Assembly: GCA_018376535.1 (NCBI GenBank) | Contig: JAHABC010000002.1 | Coordinates: 1 to 64,000, forward strand | Direction of reading: 5' to 3' | Length of the DNA stretch: 64,000 bases | Origin: Ruminococcus sp. | GTDB lineage: Bacteria; Bacillota; Clostridia; Oscillospirales; Ruminococcaceae | The notes under the pieces: model-generated | What the model was told of the DNA's origin: nothing | Seen by the model: the letters and a program-made list of their open reading frames with translations, nothing else | The model's database searches: none | Program-made: the position numbers and the translations under genes | Shown here: piece by piece, positions 17,785 through 27,700 of the stretch | Position numbering within the stretch: position 1 is the first letter of the stretch | Layout of the letters: each line of letters starts with the position of its first letter

Positions 17785-18378
17785 CTATTTTATGTTATGT
17801 TTTTCTAGCCAACTTTCAGCGTATGAACACGTTGCAGTGATTTTACCATCTTTTTTTTGAATGGTATCAGTAGCCAATTCCATTAGCTTTCCAGCAACGC
17901 CTTGACCTCTTAGAGAACTATCTACAAAGGTATGATTTATACAAAATACTCCTTTTTCTACTTCTGGAAAAGTTATTTCGGCTAATAGTTTGCCATCTTT
18001 AGTATAGGAAATTCTGTTATCTTCAAAAGTAAAGTTCATAATATTTTTATTCCTTTCAAATATATTTTTGATATCGTTCCAGATAGCTGACCATTCGCCA
18101 ACTCCACACGATACAAAATAGTTTAACCACGGATTGTAAATATATGTATCCAAGTTGTTACTGTTAAGAATATCTACTAATTGGAGTAGTTTTCTTAACT
18201 CCACGATATCCGTGCCGATATACTTTACATACTGTTCGTATATGGTTAAAAGTTCAGATGCTCCTTGAATATCGTTGGAAGTGTATTCCATGGAGCAATC
18301 TGTACGGCTATTTAAGAAATCTTTTAAGTTTTTAACCCATTTCGATAGTTTTGAAATGTCATCTTTAAATAGATACAA
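17785..18378 (-). CDS. GNAT acetyltransferase with N-terminal helical domain
   Basis: A 198-aa protein. The last 85 residues resemble the short YjdJ-like GNAT family: an FTFEDNRISYT strand, FVDSSLRGQGVAGKLM (acetyl-CoA binding RGxGxA) and ATCSYAESWLEKH. The first 110 residues are a helical domain I do not recognise. The TTG at 18378 is chosen because GAGGTG lies exactly 6 bp upstream; an ATG at 18384 would touch that site. Substrate unknown. It stands alone between terminators. Confidence 0.75.
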   Translation of the reverse strand: MYLFKDDISKLSKWVKNLKDFLNSRTDCSMEYTSNDIQGASELLTIYEQYVKYIGTDIVELRKLLQLVDILNSNNLDTYIYNPWLNYFVSCGVGEWSAIWNDIKNIFERNKNIMNFTFEDNRISYTKDGKLLAEITFPEVEKGVFCINHTFVDSSLRGQGVAGKLMELATDTIQKKDGKITATCSYAESWLEKHNIK

Positions 18379-18553
18379 GCACATCACCTCAAGATTTTTT
18401 TTAATTATAACATACAATCATATTATTTTCAAGAAATTTAGTTTAATACAACAAAATTTTTCAAAAGTGCAACATATTGCCCTCTAAAAAGATATTATAT
18501 ACAGTTAGCTTAGAGTACATCAAAAATTAGATAAATCAATCAACACACAAAAG

Positions 18554-18580
18554 GAGCGTTCTAATTAGAACGCTCTTTTT
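18554..18580. terminator. Palindromic terminator
   Basis: An 11-bp-arm perfect palindrome (GAGCGTTCTAA / TTAGAACGCTC) with T on the + side and CTTTT on the - side. It lies 3 bp past the stop of the 69-aa minus-strand gene. Confidence 0.85.
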
Positions 18581-18582
18581 GA

Positions 18583-18792
18583 TTAGTATAGTATAGGTAA
18601 TATTATAAAACTCAATAGTAGCACACAAGCTACTGCTATGACGAATATCCTTAATAGGAGAGGTTTTTGCGTTTCTTGATATTCTTTTTCACGCTTATAC
18701 TCCTCAGTATATACGTCCTTATTGTACTTTATGCTAGTATTAGAGTTACTTTTATTTATTCTTTTATGTTTAATGGATTTCTTTTTAGCCAC
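18583..18792 (-). CDS. Small basic single-pass membrane protein
   Basis: A 69-aa protein I do not recognise. The first half is very basic (MAKKKSIKHKRINKS start); residues about 46-68 form one hydrophobic segment (IFVIAVACVLLLSFIILPI). It starts 9 bp after the helicase gene on the same strand and is followed by a terminator, which supports it as a real operon member. A membrane or ribosome-linked role is possible but unsupported. Confidence 0.65.
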   Translation of the reverse strand: MAKKKSIKHKRINKSNSNTSIKYNKDVYTEEYKREKEYQETQKPLLLRIFVIAVACVLLLSFIILPILY

Positions 18793-18800
18793 AAAATCAC

Positions 18801-20582
18801 CTAGCCTTTGGAATTGTAATTTTTACCTCGTCTACTACTGCTCTTGTTTCCATGATGCCCATGACGATTACTATGCTTATCGTTACGCTTACTATTCGAT
18901 TTATCAAAGCTATAGAAACTATCCGACCTCTTACCGTTGGATTTTCCTCTATTAGAATACTTTCTATCCTTGTCCCTATCTTTAGATTTATAATCGTATA
19001 GTTTTACGGTTACTTTATTACCGTTAATCTTGCCACCAGACATGGAGTCTATAACGAACTCTTGACTATCCTTTGGAACTTCTACGGTAGTATGACTATC
19101 AAAGATATCTATTTTACCGAAGTTTTTACCTGAAAGACCAGTAGCATCTACTAAAGCACCAAGTATAAAGTTAGGTGCAATCTTATGGTTTCTACCTACA
19201 GATATATCTATTTTTACAGTCTTAACGTTAGAACCATCGGAATTTTTTCTGTTTCTCAAAGGTTGTGGAACGTCAAACTCTGGAACGTTAGATAGTTCTT
19301 CACTTATAAGATTGTCTATCAACGATAAGGCTATATCTTCAGCTTTTAGACCACTCTCTATAAGTTGATTATATATCGACGTTGTATTGGTATCGTAGGT
19401 GGTCTTTAGGTTACTGGATATCTTATTCATAGCGTCTAAACATCTGTTTTCGCAGACTTGCTTTCTAGTAGGTATGGATATCTCTTTTATGTTAGCTTTT
19501 ACTAACCTTGCTATATCCTTTAAAGCGTATACTTGCTTTCTGCCAGTAACTAGAGTGTATGCCTTACCTAATCTACCAGCTCTACCAGTTCTGCCTATTC
19601 TATGCGTATAGTATTCAATATCTTGAGGGATATCGTAGTTGAATACTACGTCTATACCGTCTACGTCGATACCTCTTGCAGCAACGTCGGTGGCTATTAG
19701 TACAGATGAGTTCCCTTTTTTGAAACTGTTCATTACTTGAGTACGTTGCATCTGTTTCATATCGCCATGTAGACCTACTGCGTTTATTCCTTTAGATAGC
19801 AATGCATCAGTGAGTTCATCGACGGTCTTTTTAGTGTTGCAGAATATCATGGCAGATTTTGGAGAGTATGCAAATAGCAACATTATAAGAGCATCAGTCT
19901 TTCTACCCATAGGAACGTCGAACCAGTATTGCTCAATGTTGTCAACGCTTTTTTCGGAGTTCTCAGTCTTAACGATGATTGGGTCTTTTTGATATTGTGT
20001 AGTTATATCTAAGATGGCTTTTGGCATGGTCGCAGAAAATAGTACCGTTTGACGCTCCTCTGGAACGCTTTCAAGAATAGTTTCTATATCTTCTCTAAAG
20101 CCCATGTTTAGCATTTCGTCGGCCTCATCAAGAATGATACACGATAGACAACCAAGTTTTAAAGTTCTTCTATTTATATGGTCGATAATCCTACCTGGAG
20201 TGCCTACTATAACGTTAGCACCTCTTTTTAGTTGGCGTATCTGATTTTCCATACTAGCACCACCATATACTACACAAGGCTTTATCCACTTCATGTATTT
20301 AGATAGCTTCTTTATTTCATCACAACATTGAATAGCTAACTCTCTAGTAGGACAGAGTATCAACGTTTTTACGTCTTGACAGTCATCTTGATGTATATTC
20401 ATTATTGCAGGAATGCCAAAAGCTACAGTCTTTCCAGTACCAGTATTGGAACGACCTATTACATCTTTACCTTGTAGTAGTAGGGGAATACTCTTGTATT
20501 GAATTTCAGTCATTTCAGTGAAACCCATATCTTGTATGGCTTGAACTATCTCATTAGATAAATTTATATCATTAAAATTCAT
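18801..20582 (-). CDS. DEAD-box RNA helicase with DbpA RNA-binding domain
   Basis: A 593-aa ATP-dependent RNA helicase. Motifs in order: Q motif, GRSNTGTGKTVAF (I), PTRELAIQ (Ia), GTPGR (Ib), DEAD (II), SAT (III), VATDVAARGIDV (V) and YTHRIGRTGRAG (VI). Residues about 465-545 match the DbpA C-terminal RNA-binding fold, and the last 50 residues form an Arg/Lys/Ser/Asn/Gly-rich tail. Such proteins act in ribosome assembly or cold adaptation. The ATG at 20582 follows AGGTG; the first upstream alternative lacks a ribosome site. Confidence 0.95.
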   Translation of the reverse strand: MNFNDINLSNEIVQAIQDMGFTEMTEIQYKSIPLLLQGKDVIGRSNTGTGKTVAFGIPAIMNIHQDDCQDVKTLILCPTRELAIQCCDEIKKLSKYMKWIKPCVVYGGASMENQIRQLKRGANVIVGTPGRIIDHINRRTLKLGCLSCIILDEADEMLNMGFREDIETILESVPEERQTVLFSATMPKAILDITTQYQKDPIIVKTENSEKSVDNIEQYWFDVPMGRKTDALIMLLFAYSPKSAMIFCNTKKTVDELTDALLSKGINAVGLHGDMKQMQRTQVMNSFKKGNSSVLIATDVAARGIDVDGIDVVFNYDIPQDIEYYTHRIGRTGRAGRLGKAYTLVTGRKQVYALKDIARLVKANIKEISIPTRKQVCENRCLDAMNKISSNLKTTYDTNTTSIYNQLIESGLKAEDIALSLIDNLISEELSNVPEFDVPQPLRNRKNSDGSNVKTVKIDISVGRNHKIAPNFILGALVDATGLSGKNFGKIDIFDSHTTVEVPKDSQEFVIDSMSGGKINGNKVTVKLYDYKSKDRDKDRKYSNRGKSNGKRSDSFYSFDKSNSKRNDKHSNRHGHHGNKSSSRRGKNYNSKG

Positions 20583-20630
20583 TATGCACCTAACTTTCTT
20601 TAAATAAAACATTTTTGATAATCAACCTTA

Positions 20631-20659
20631 AGTATAACATAATATTTTAATAATGTCAA
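20631..20659 (-). promoter_or_regulatory. DEAD-box helicase promoter
   Basis: Minus-strand TTGACA (20659-20654) and TATACT (20636-20631) with a 17-bp spacer. Confidence 0.75.
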
Positions 20660-20965
20660 TATATTAATATGGTAAATCGGAAAACTTTAAAATTGTATTT
20701 TTGAGCGTTAATATGCACATATGCACATGGCTTATAACTAAAATGAATGGCTTAATTTTTCATTTCATATTAACCGACATACCTACACAATTACACTTGA
20801 TTTTTTTTAATATTGTTCATTAATGATTTGAAATTTTCTTACATATTAATTATTACATGGTTTTAAAATCCATGAAGCATTAAAAATCTATTGATTTACT
20901 ATCTAAGTATTGATATATCGTGGAGGCTCTTGGAAGTGGCTCATGTTACCTAGAAATGAAATTAA
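20660..20965. other. AT-rich intergenic stretch, nothing recognised
   Basis: About 300 bp with no convincing ORF, tRNA or known RNA. It contains a short tandem ATATGCAC pair near 20713 and two copies of ATGGCTTA near 20737-20757. A 13-mer at 20923-20935 (GAGGCTCTTGGAA) reappears inverted at 21351-21363. Confidence 0.4.
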
Positions 20966-20968
20966 TAT

Positions 20969-21011
20969 AAAAAAAGACACAGTCCTTTCTCTCTCTAAAA
21001 AGAACCGTGCC
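20969..21011 (-). terminator. Terminator of the AbrB-like gene
   Basis: On the minus strand GGCACGGTTC pairs with GACTGTGTC (G-U pairs and one bulge) and is followed by seven T. Confidence 0.8.
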
Positions 21012-21065
21012 TATAATTGATTTTATGAGTTATAAACTTAATTTAGTTAGCATATGTTATATAGA

Positions 21066-21311
21066 TTATTCAGCTTGTTTTAGCTTTTCTATACACTTAT
21101 TACATACCATCTTGCCTTCAAAAGATACAAGATTTTCGTTGCTGAAACAGAAGATGCAATTTTCATGATGCTTCTTTAGAATAACAGTATCATTTTGTAG
21201 AGAAATCTCTAGACTTTCACCATTATTAACGCCTAATTTTCTTCTGATATCTATAGGAATAACTATTCTTCCTAATTCATCGATTTTTCTAAAAGCTGAT
21301 TTTGTTTCCAT
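21066..21311 (-). CDS. AbrB/SpoVT-type regulator with C-terminal zinc-ribbon-like motif
   Basis: An 81-aa protein. The N-terminal 45 residues are a typical AbrB DNA-binding swapped-hairpin domain (RKIDELGRIVIPIDIRRKLG, then ESLEISLQ and VILKK). The usual AbrB C-terminal part is replaced by CIFC-x(16)-CNKC, a likely zinc ribbon. It would act as a transition-state type regulator. The ATG at 21311 is used because GGAGG precedes it; the ATG at 21326 is part of that site. It has its own promoter and terminator. Confidence 0.9.
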   Translation of the reverse strand: METKSAFRKIDELGRIVIPIDIRRKLGVNNGESLEISLQNDTVILKKHHENCIFCFSNENLVSFEGKMVCNKCIEKLKQAE

Positions 21312-21422
21312 TTTTGAATCCTCCATATAATTTGATTAAAGTTATAAAATTTCCAAGAGCCTCTTAGACATAAAGCCAAAAATTATTTGTAATTTTTTCC
21401 GTTTTCGACTTTCTGTAATAAT

Positions 21423-21451
21423 ATTATACAACCAGTTCCAATAAAAGTCAA
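21423..21451 (-). promoter_or_regulatory. Promoter of AbrB-like gene
   Basis: Minus-strand TTGACT (21451-21446) and TATAAT (21428-21423) with a 17-bp spacer and TG at the extended -10 position. Confidence 0.8.
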
Positions 21452-21504
21452 TAGAATTTATGGTATTTTTTTGCACAATTTTTTTTGAAAAAAGGAGGTA
21501 AAAT

Positions 21505-22131
21505 ATGTTAAATTGCCTATTTGTTACAATGGTTATTATTTCCATAATCGTGGGGTTTCTTTCGGGAAATGTTAATGAACTTTCTAACGCTATTCTCAAT
21601 GAGGGAAATAATGCTATAGAGTTTTCAATATATCTAGCTGGAGGCATGGCTGTCTGGGGTGGTCTTATGCGAATAGCTGAAAAATCGGGCATTACAGACT
21701 ATATATGTAAACTTTTTACTCCAATACTTAGTATCATCTTCAAAAATTTAGATGTAAACTCTAAAAGTTTTAAAAATATATGCCTGAACATAACCGCTAA
21801 TATGCTTGGATTTGGCAACTCTGCTACACCTTACGGAATACAAGCTATTAAAAGTCTTGAACAAGAAGAGTGCGATGGTGTGGCTAGTGATAACTTTATT
21901 CTGTTTTGTGTAATGAATACCTCATCACTTACTTTGATACCTTCAACAGTATCTTCTATAAGAAGTATGAATAATAGTGATAATCCTATGGTAATTTTAC
22001 CAGCAGTTATAGTGGCATCTTTGGTAAACTTGATATTTGTACTTTGGTTCACTAAAGTGTGTAATAAAATAAATCCCGTATGTAAAAATAGAGATGTCCA
22101 TTCAAAGAAAATTGGAAATTTTTCAAGCTGA
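21505..22131 (+). CDS. spmA: Spore maturation protein A
   Basis: A 208-aa integral membrane protein of the nucleoside-recognition GATE family. Seen: GGMAVWGGLMRIAEKSG, then NITANMLGFGNSATPYGIQA and an SSLTLIPSTV segment, all characteristic of SpmA. In Bacillus SpmA and SpmB are needed for spore core dehydration. AAAGGAGG precedes the ATG. It is 18 bp upstream of spmB. Confidence 0.95.
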   Translation: MLNCLFVTMVIISIIVGFLSGNVNELSNAILNEGNNAIEFSIYLAGGMAVWGGLMRIAEKSGITDYICKLFTPILSIIFKNLDVNSKSFKNICLNITANMLGFGNSATPYGIQAIKSLEQEECDGVASDNFILFCVMNTSSLTLIPSTVSSIRSMNNSDNPMVILPAVIVASLVNLIFVLWFTKVCNKINPVCKNRDVHSKKIGNFSS

Positions 22132-22149
22132 TTAAAGGAGCAATCTTAA

Positions 22150-22674
22150 ATGTTTATTACCAAATTTTCAATATACGTTCTGCCAGTCTTGACCTTGATA
22201 ATATTTATCATAGGAATTAGAAAAAATATCAACGTTTTTGATGAGTTCATTGAGGGTGCTAAGGAAAATTTAAAGTTGGCTTTGGAACTTACTCCTATTT
22301 TAATTACTGTTATGCTATCTGTAGGACTGTTTAGAGCATCGGATATTCCTATGTATATTACTCAGGCGTTATCTCCCTTTATCTCACGCTTTGGCTTGTC
22401 TGCTGAGTGTCTACCCCTTGCCCTAATTAGACCTATCTCTAATAGTTCTGCAATGGCTGTATATGAGGATATACTTAATCAATATGGTGTAGATAGTCTT
22501 ATAGGTCTAACTGCTAGTGTGATGATGGGTGCTAGTGAAACTACTTTCTATACGTTATCTTTATATTTTGGTTCGGTGAAGTTTAAACGTATGCGACATA
22601 CTCTGTTTTGTGCTTTGGTAGGGGATTTCTCTACTTATATTATATCTTGTTTTGTGGCTCAAAAATTTTTTTGA
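22150..22674 (+). CDS. spmB: Spore maturation protein B
   Basis: A 174-aa membrane protein, partner of SpmA. It shows the GAKENLKLALELTPILI start of the GATE domain, LALIRPISNSSAM and the MMGASETTFYTLSLYFGSV segment. AAGGAG precedes the ATG. Presence of both spm genes plus spoIIID suggests the organism can sporulate. Confidence 0.95.
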   Translation: MFITKFSIYVLPVLTLIIFIIGIRKNINVFDEFIEGAKENLKLALELTPILITVMLSVGLFRASDIPMYITQALSPFISRFGLSAECLPLALIRPISNSSAMAVYEDILNQYGVDSLIGLTASVMMGASETTFYTLSLYFGSVKFKRMRHTLFCALVGDFSTYIISCFVAQKFF

Positions 22675-22692
22675 TTTTTTTTAAAAAAACTC

Positions 22693-22721
22693 TTGACAGA
22701 TTAAAATTTTCATGCTATAAT
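22693..22721 (+). promoter_or_regulatory. tRNA promoter 1
   Basis: Consensus TTGACA (22693-22698), 17-bp spacer, TATAAT (22716-22721), with TG at the extended position. Confidence 0.85.
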
Positions 22722-22794
22722 ATATATCGTTGTGATTGAGCTACTTGATATTACATAAACTTTTAAAAATCTTCAAAAAAATTTAAAAAAACTC

Positions 22795-22823
22795 TTGACA
22801 GATTGAAAAAAGTGTGTTATAAT
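22795..22823 (+). promoter_or_regulatory. tRNA promoter 2
   Basis: Consensus TTGACA (22795-22800), 17-bp spacer, TATAAT (22818-22823), with TG at the extended position. Confidence 0.88.
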
Positions 22824-22896
22824 TAATATGTTCTCACTGAGTTGATAAAGTTCATGAAAACTTAAAAAAAATTTTTAAAAAAGTTGAAAAAAGTAC

Positions 22897-22925
22897 TTGA
22901 CAAATCAGTTTGAATGTGTTATAAT
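22897..22925 (+). promoter_or_regulatory. tRNA promoter 3
   Basis: Consensus TTGACA (22897-22902), 17-bp spacer, TATAAT (22920-22925); start of transcription near 22932, 35 bp before tRNA-Lys. Confidence 0.9.
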
Positions 22926-22966
22926 AATAAAGTCGCTTGACGATAACAAAACTTAATAAAACTTAT

Positions 22967-23039
22967 GTGGCATTAGCTCAGTTGGCAGAGCATTTGACTT
23001 TTAATCAAAGGGTCTGGGGTTCAAATCCCCAATGCCACA
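22967..23039 (+). tRNA. tRNA-Lys (anticodon UUU)
   Basis: A 73-nt cloverleaf: acceptor GTGGCAT / ATGCCAC, D-arm AGCTCAGTTGGCAGAGC, anticodon loop CTTTTAA with TTT, T-arm GGGGTTCAAATCCCC. CCA is not encoded. Confidence 0.96.
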
Positions 23040-23049
23040 TTATTTTTTT

Positions 23050-23130
23050 GCGAGTGTGCTGGAATAGGCAGACAGGCACGTTTGAGGGGCGTGTGTCTTT
23101 GACGTATGGGTTCAAGTCCCATTACTCGCA
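23050..23130 (+). tRNA. tRNA-Leu (anticodon GAG)
   Basis: An 81-nt class II tRNA: acceptor GCGAGTG / TACTCGC, anticodon arm CACGTTTGAGGGGCGTG with GAG, a long variable arm and T-arm TGGGTTCAAGTCCCA. It follows tRNA-Lys by 10 bp and shares its promoters and terminator. Confidence 0.94.
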
Positions 23131-23146
23131 TTTTCATATTTCTTCT

Positions 23147-23175
23147 ATCGTAGATGTCTTATCTACGATTTTTTT
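23147..23175 (+). terminator. tRNA operon terminator
   Basis: Stem ATCGTAGAT / ATCTACGAT with a 5-nt loop followed by seven T. Confidence 0.92.
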
Positions 23176-23200
23176 ATGCTCATTTTTTATACATAAAGTT

Positions 23201-23234
23201 AAGGCAAGTCTTATTCTTTAGACTTGCCTTTTAC
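23201..23234. terminator. Probable gltD terminator (convergent region)
   Basis: Stem AAGGCAAGTCT / AGACTTGCCTT, 11 bp, between the convergent tRNA operon and gltD. T-runs are short on both sides. Confidence 0.65.
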
Positions 23235-23253
23235 TCTTTATTAAGACTTTATA

Positions 23254-24738
23254 TTATCTAAGGTTAGTATAACCCATAAGATACTTATCAACTTCTTTAG
23301 CAACAGAACGCCCCTCTTGGATTGCCCATACTACTAAGGACTGTCCACGGTGCATATCACCAGCCGTGAATACCTTTGGAACGTTAGTAGCATAACTTCC
23401 CAAGTTAGTAGCAACGTTAGTTCTAGCATTTACTTCTACGCCGAAAGCGTCTGTTACATAGCTTTGAGAACCTAAAAATCCTGCTGCGATTAGTACCATA
23501 TCGGCATCAAGATACTTCTCCGAACCTTCTACTTCTTTTAGAACACGCTTACCATCTTCAGTTACAAACTTAACTTGTACGGTTTGAACTCCACAAAGTT
23601 CGCCAGTTTCGTTGTTCTTGTAGAACTCTTTAACTGTAGTTTCGTACACTCTAGGGTCGTTTCCGAATACGGCTATAGCCTCCTCTTGACCATAGTCAGT
23701 CTTTAGAACTCTAGGCCACTCTGGCCATGGATTGTTTGCAGTGCGTGTTTCTGGAAGTTTAGGCATCATTTCTATTTGAGTTACCGACTTACAACCATGT
23801 CTAATAGCAGTACCAACGCAGTCGTTACCAGTATCGCCACCGCCTATTACTATGACGTTCTTATCTTTAGCAGAGATATAAGTTCCATCTATAAGGTTGA
23901 AATCCAATAGGCTCTTAGTAGTGGATTTTAAGAAATCCACTGCAAAGTATATGCCTTTAGCATCTCTGCCATTTACGTTTATATCTCTAGGGTTAGATGC
24001 TCCACAAGCTAATATTACTGCATCGTAGTCGTTAATGATATCTTTAGCACTTACATTTTCGCCAACGTTTGCGTTAGTAATGAACTCCACGCCCTCAGCT
24101 TTCATGATGTTAATACGTCTTTCAATGACTTTCTTATCTAACTTCATGTTAGGGATACCATACATTAATAGTCCACCTAATCTATCGGAACGCTCATACA
24201 CTGTAACGTTATGACCTCTTTTATTTAGTTGGTCGGCAGTAGCAAGTCCAGATGGTCCTGAACCTATTACAGCAATCTTTTTAGAAGTTCTGAAGCTAGG
24301 TACTCTAGCGGACATCTTGCCGTTAGCGTATGCAGTTTCTATAATAGCGTGTTCGTTCTCTCTAACAGATACGGCATCTCCATTTAGACCACAAGTACAA
24401 GCCTTCTCGCACAATGCAGGACATACCCTAGATGTGAACTCTGGAAAGTTATTAGTCAACATTAAACGTGATAGTGCCTCGTTCCATTGACCATTGTATA
24501 CTAAGTCGTTCCACTCTGGTACTAGATTGTTTAAAGGACAACCCGATACTGCACCCTTTAACATCTTGCCCGATTGACAGAATGGTACTCCACAATCCAT
24601 ACATCTAGCACCTTGAAGTCTTTGTTCAGCTTCAGAAAGATGTACATGGAACTCATTAAAGTTTTTAATTCTTTCTAAAGGAGCAATACTTTCACTTTCT
24701 TTTCTATTGTAATCTAAAAATCCAGTTGGTTTACCCAT
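23254..24738 (-). CDS. gltD: Glutamate synthase small subunit
   Basis: A 494-aa flavoprotein that passes electrons from NAD(P)H to the large subunit. N-terminal Cys motifs CMDCGVPFC, GCPLNN and CPALCEKACTCG bind two 4Fe-4S clusters; GSGPSGLATADQL binds FAD and VIGGGDTGNDCVG binds NAD(P)H; the C-terminal segment TAGDMHRGQSLVVWAI is typical. It is 14 bp downstream of gltB. Confidence 0.97.
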   Translation of the reverse strand: MGKPTGFLDYNRKESESIAPLERIKNFNEFHVHLSEAEQRLQGARCMDCGVPFCQSGKMLKGAVSGCPLNNLVPEWNDLVYNGQWNEALSRLMLTNNFPEFTSRVCPALCEKACTCGLNGDAVSVRENEHAIIETAYANGKMSARVPSFRTSKKIAVIGSGPSGLATADQLNKRGHNVTVYERSDRLGGLLMYGIPNMKLDKKVIERRINIMKAEGVEFITNANVGENVSAKDIINDYDAVILACGASNPRDINVNGRDAKGIYFAVDFLKSTTKSLLDFNLIDGTYISAKDKNVIVIGGGDTGNDCVGTAIRHGCKSVTQIEMMPKLPETRTANNPWPEWPRVLKTDYGQEEAIAVFGNDPRVYETTVKEFYKNNETGELCGVQTVQVKFVTEDGKRVLKEVEGSEKYLDADMVLIAAGFLGSQSYVTDAFGVEVNARTNVATNLGSYATNVPKVFTAGDMHRGQSLVVWAIQEGRSVAKEVDKYLMGYTNLR

Positions 24739-24752
24739 TGAAAAAAACCTCC

Positions 24753-27700
24753 TTACTTAGCCTTGTTAGCGTAGAACGCTTCAATTTGAGCCTGTTCGTT
24801 ACTCATGCCTTTTTCTTCCATTTTAACTATAGTAGAGTGCATACGAGCATAATCATGAGGAAGTATCTTCTTAAACTTAGGTAGATATTCGTCAAAGTGT
24901 TCAAGGATATCTTTACCCTTAGCAGAGTTAGTAACTTTAACGTGTTCTTCAATCATATCTCTTAGTTCATGGATATCGTACTTTTCTTCAACGGCATTTA
25001 ATGAAACAAGTTCTTTGTTAATCTTCATATATAAATCTCTGTTTTCGTCAAGAACGTATGCAATACCACCACTCATACCAGCAGCGAAGTTTTTACCAGT
25101 CTTACCTAAGATAACGGCTCTACCACCAGTCATATATTCGCAACCGTGGTCGCCGACACCCTCGACTACTGCAATTGCTCCCGAATTACGTACGCAGAAA
25201 CGTTCTCCTGCCACACCGTTGATAAACGCCTTTCCACTAGTTGCTCCGTATAGTGCTACGTTACCTATTATGATGTTCTCATCTTGCTTGAATGTAGAAC
25301 CCTTTGGTGGATATACTATCAACTTACCTCCAGATAAGCCTTTACCAAAGTAGTCATTGCTATCGCCGACTAGTTCAAGAGTTAAACCCTTAGGAATAAA
25401 TGCTCCAAAACTTTGACCACCACTACCGTTACACTTTACAGTGAATGTATCTTCTTCAAGAGTATCATCGTAACGCTTAGTAATTTCGCTACCAAAGATA
25501 GTTCCTACAGTTCTATCGGTGTTAGTAACGTCTATTTCGATAGTCTTTTTAGTCTTATTCTTTAAAGCAGAACCTAACTTCTTCATGATAATTCTTTCAT
25601 CGATAGTCTTTTCTAATTCAAAGTTATATACGTTGTTAGGGTCAAAACGTCTAGGAACGCTATCGTCATTTACATATGGATTACATAGTATGTTAGCCAT
25701 ATCTATCTTTTCAGCAGGAGTATCCTTAAGATTATCTTTAACCTTTAGTAAATCGGTACGACCTACAAGTTCATCTATAGTTCTGTAACCTAGTTTAGCC
25801 ATGTACTCTCTAAGTTCTTGAGCCACAAACTTCATGAAGTTCATAACGTATTCAGGCTTACCTTTAAAACGCTTTCTAAGTTCAGGGTTTTGAGTGGCTA
25901 TACCTACTGGACAAGTATCTAAGTTACAAACTCTCATCATAACGCAACCCATGGTTACTAGTGGAGCAGTCGCAAATCCGAACTCCTCAGCACCTAAAAG
26001 TAGAGCAACTAAAACGTCACGACCAGTCATAAGTTTACCATCAGTTTCAATTCTAACTCTGGAACGTAGTCCATTTAGAATTAAAGTCTGTTGAGTTTCG
26101 GCTAAACCTAGTTCCCATGGCAAACCTGCATTGTAAATAGAGTTTCTTGGTGCAGCACCAGTACCACCATCAAAGCTAGATATCAATATTACTTGAGCTC
26201 CTGCCTTAGCAACACCAGCAGCAACAGTTCCTACACCTGCCTCTGATACCAACTTTACAGATATTCTTGCATCTTTATTGGAGTTCTTTAAATCGTAGAT
26301 TAGTTGTGCTAAATCTTCAATAGAGTATATATCGTGGTGTGGTGGTGGTGAGATTAAACCTACACCTGGAGTTGAATGTCTAGTCTTAGCTATCCATGGA
26401 TATACCTTTCCTGCTGGTAACTGACCACCTTCACCTGGCTTTGCACCTTGAGCCATCTTTATTTGGATTTCTTTAGCACTTACTAGGTATCTTGATGTAA
26501 CACCAAAACGTCCAGATGCTACTTGCTTTATCGCTGAACATCTATTTAAACCATCTTTGCCAATAGTTAGACGTTCTAAACTTTCGCCACCTTCACCAGA
26601 GTTGGATTTTCCTCCTAACTTGTTCATGGCTATAGCCATAGTTTCGTGAGCCTCTTGTGAAATTGAACCATAAGACATCGCTCCAGTTTTGAAACGCTTA
26701 ACTATACTATCCACACTTTCAACTTCGTCTATTGGAATACCACCATCTTCAGCAAACTTGAAATCTAATAGACTTCTAAGGTTCATAAACTTATCTTCCT
26801 TAGTTAGAGCATCGGAATACTCTTTAAAAGTTTGATAGTCGTCATTCCAAGTTGCAAGTTGTAATAGATGTATGGTTTCTGGATTGTATAGATGGTCCTC
26901 TTTACCACTTCTTAACTTATGCGAACCTACACTATCTACTTTTACATCTATATCTAAGCCTAGAGGGTCAAATGCTGAGGAGTGTAATACTTCAGTTCTC
27001 TTGGAAATGTCACTTAATGTGATACCTCCAACTCTACTTACTGTATTTGTGAAGTACTTATCTATAACTTCCTTACTTACGCCCATAGCCTCAAAGTTCT
27101 TAGAACCTTGGTAAGATTGTATTGTGGATATACCCATCTTAGATGCAATCTTTACTATACCGTGTAAAATAGAATTGTTATAGTCAGTTTCAGCAGCATA
27201 ATAATCCTTATCTAGTGAATGATGTTTAATTAAATCTCTAATAGTTTCTTGTGCTAAGTATGGGTTGATTGCACTAGCTCCATAACCAAGTAATGTAGCA
27301 AAATGATGTACTTCTCTTGGTTCTGCAGTTTCCAAAACTATTGCAACAGATAATCTCTTTTTGGTAGTTACTAGATGCTGTTGTAGTGCCGATACTGCTA
27401 GTAATGATGGCATTGGTACATGATATTCGTCTACATCTCTATCAGATAGTATTAAAATGTTTGCACCATCTTTAAAAGCCTTATCTGCTTGGATAAATAA
27501 GTGTTGAATAGCCTTTTCTAATGGAGTTCCTTTATAGTAAGTCATTGGTATAGTGCTTACTTTAAATCCTGAGATATCCATAGATTTAATCTTTAACATA
27601 TCCATACTAGTTAGTATAGGATTTTCTATCTTTAAAACTCTACAGTTTTCAGCCTTTTCCTCTAAGATGTTTCCATCTTTACCGATATACACGCAGTGGT

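Larger units (their letters stand above)
20923..21363. repeat. 13-bp inverted repeat flanking the AbrB-like gene
   Basis: GAGGCTCTTGGAA at 20923-20935 and its exact reverse complement at 21351-21363 bracket the AbrB-like gene and its terminator. Only the 13 bases match; flanks differ. Confidence 0.5.
22685..22930 (+). repeat. Three tandem ~102-bp promoter-bearing repeats
   Basis: The segment repeats three times with TTGACA at 22693, 22795 and 22897, exactly 102 bp apart. Shared parts are an A-rich run, the ACTCTTGACAGATT-type start (copy 3 diverged to AGTACTTGACAAAT), the GTTATAAT-type -10 region and loosely the 45 bp after it. It precedes two tRNA genes. Confidence 0.85.

Noticed and set aside
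20660..20965. 6S, SRP or RNase P RNA in the gap before the DEAD-box helicase gene
   Set aside because: None of the conserved core sequences of these RNAs could be found on either strand.
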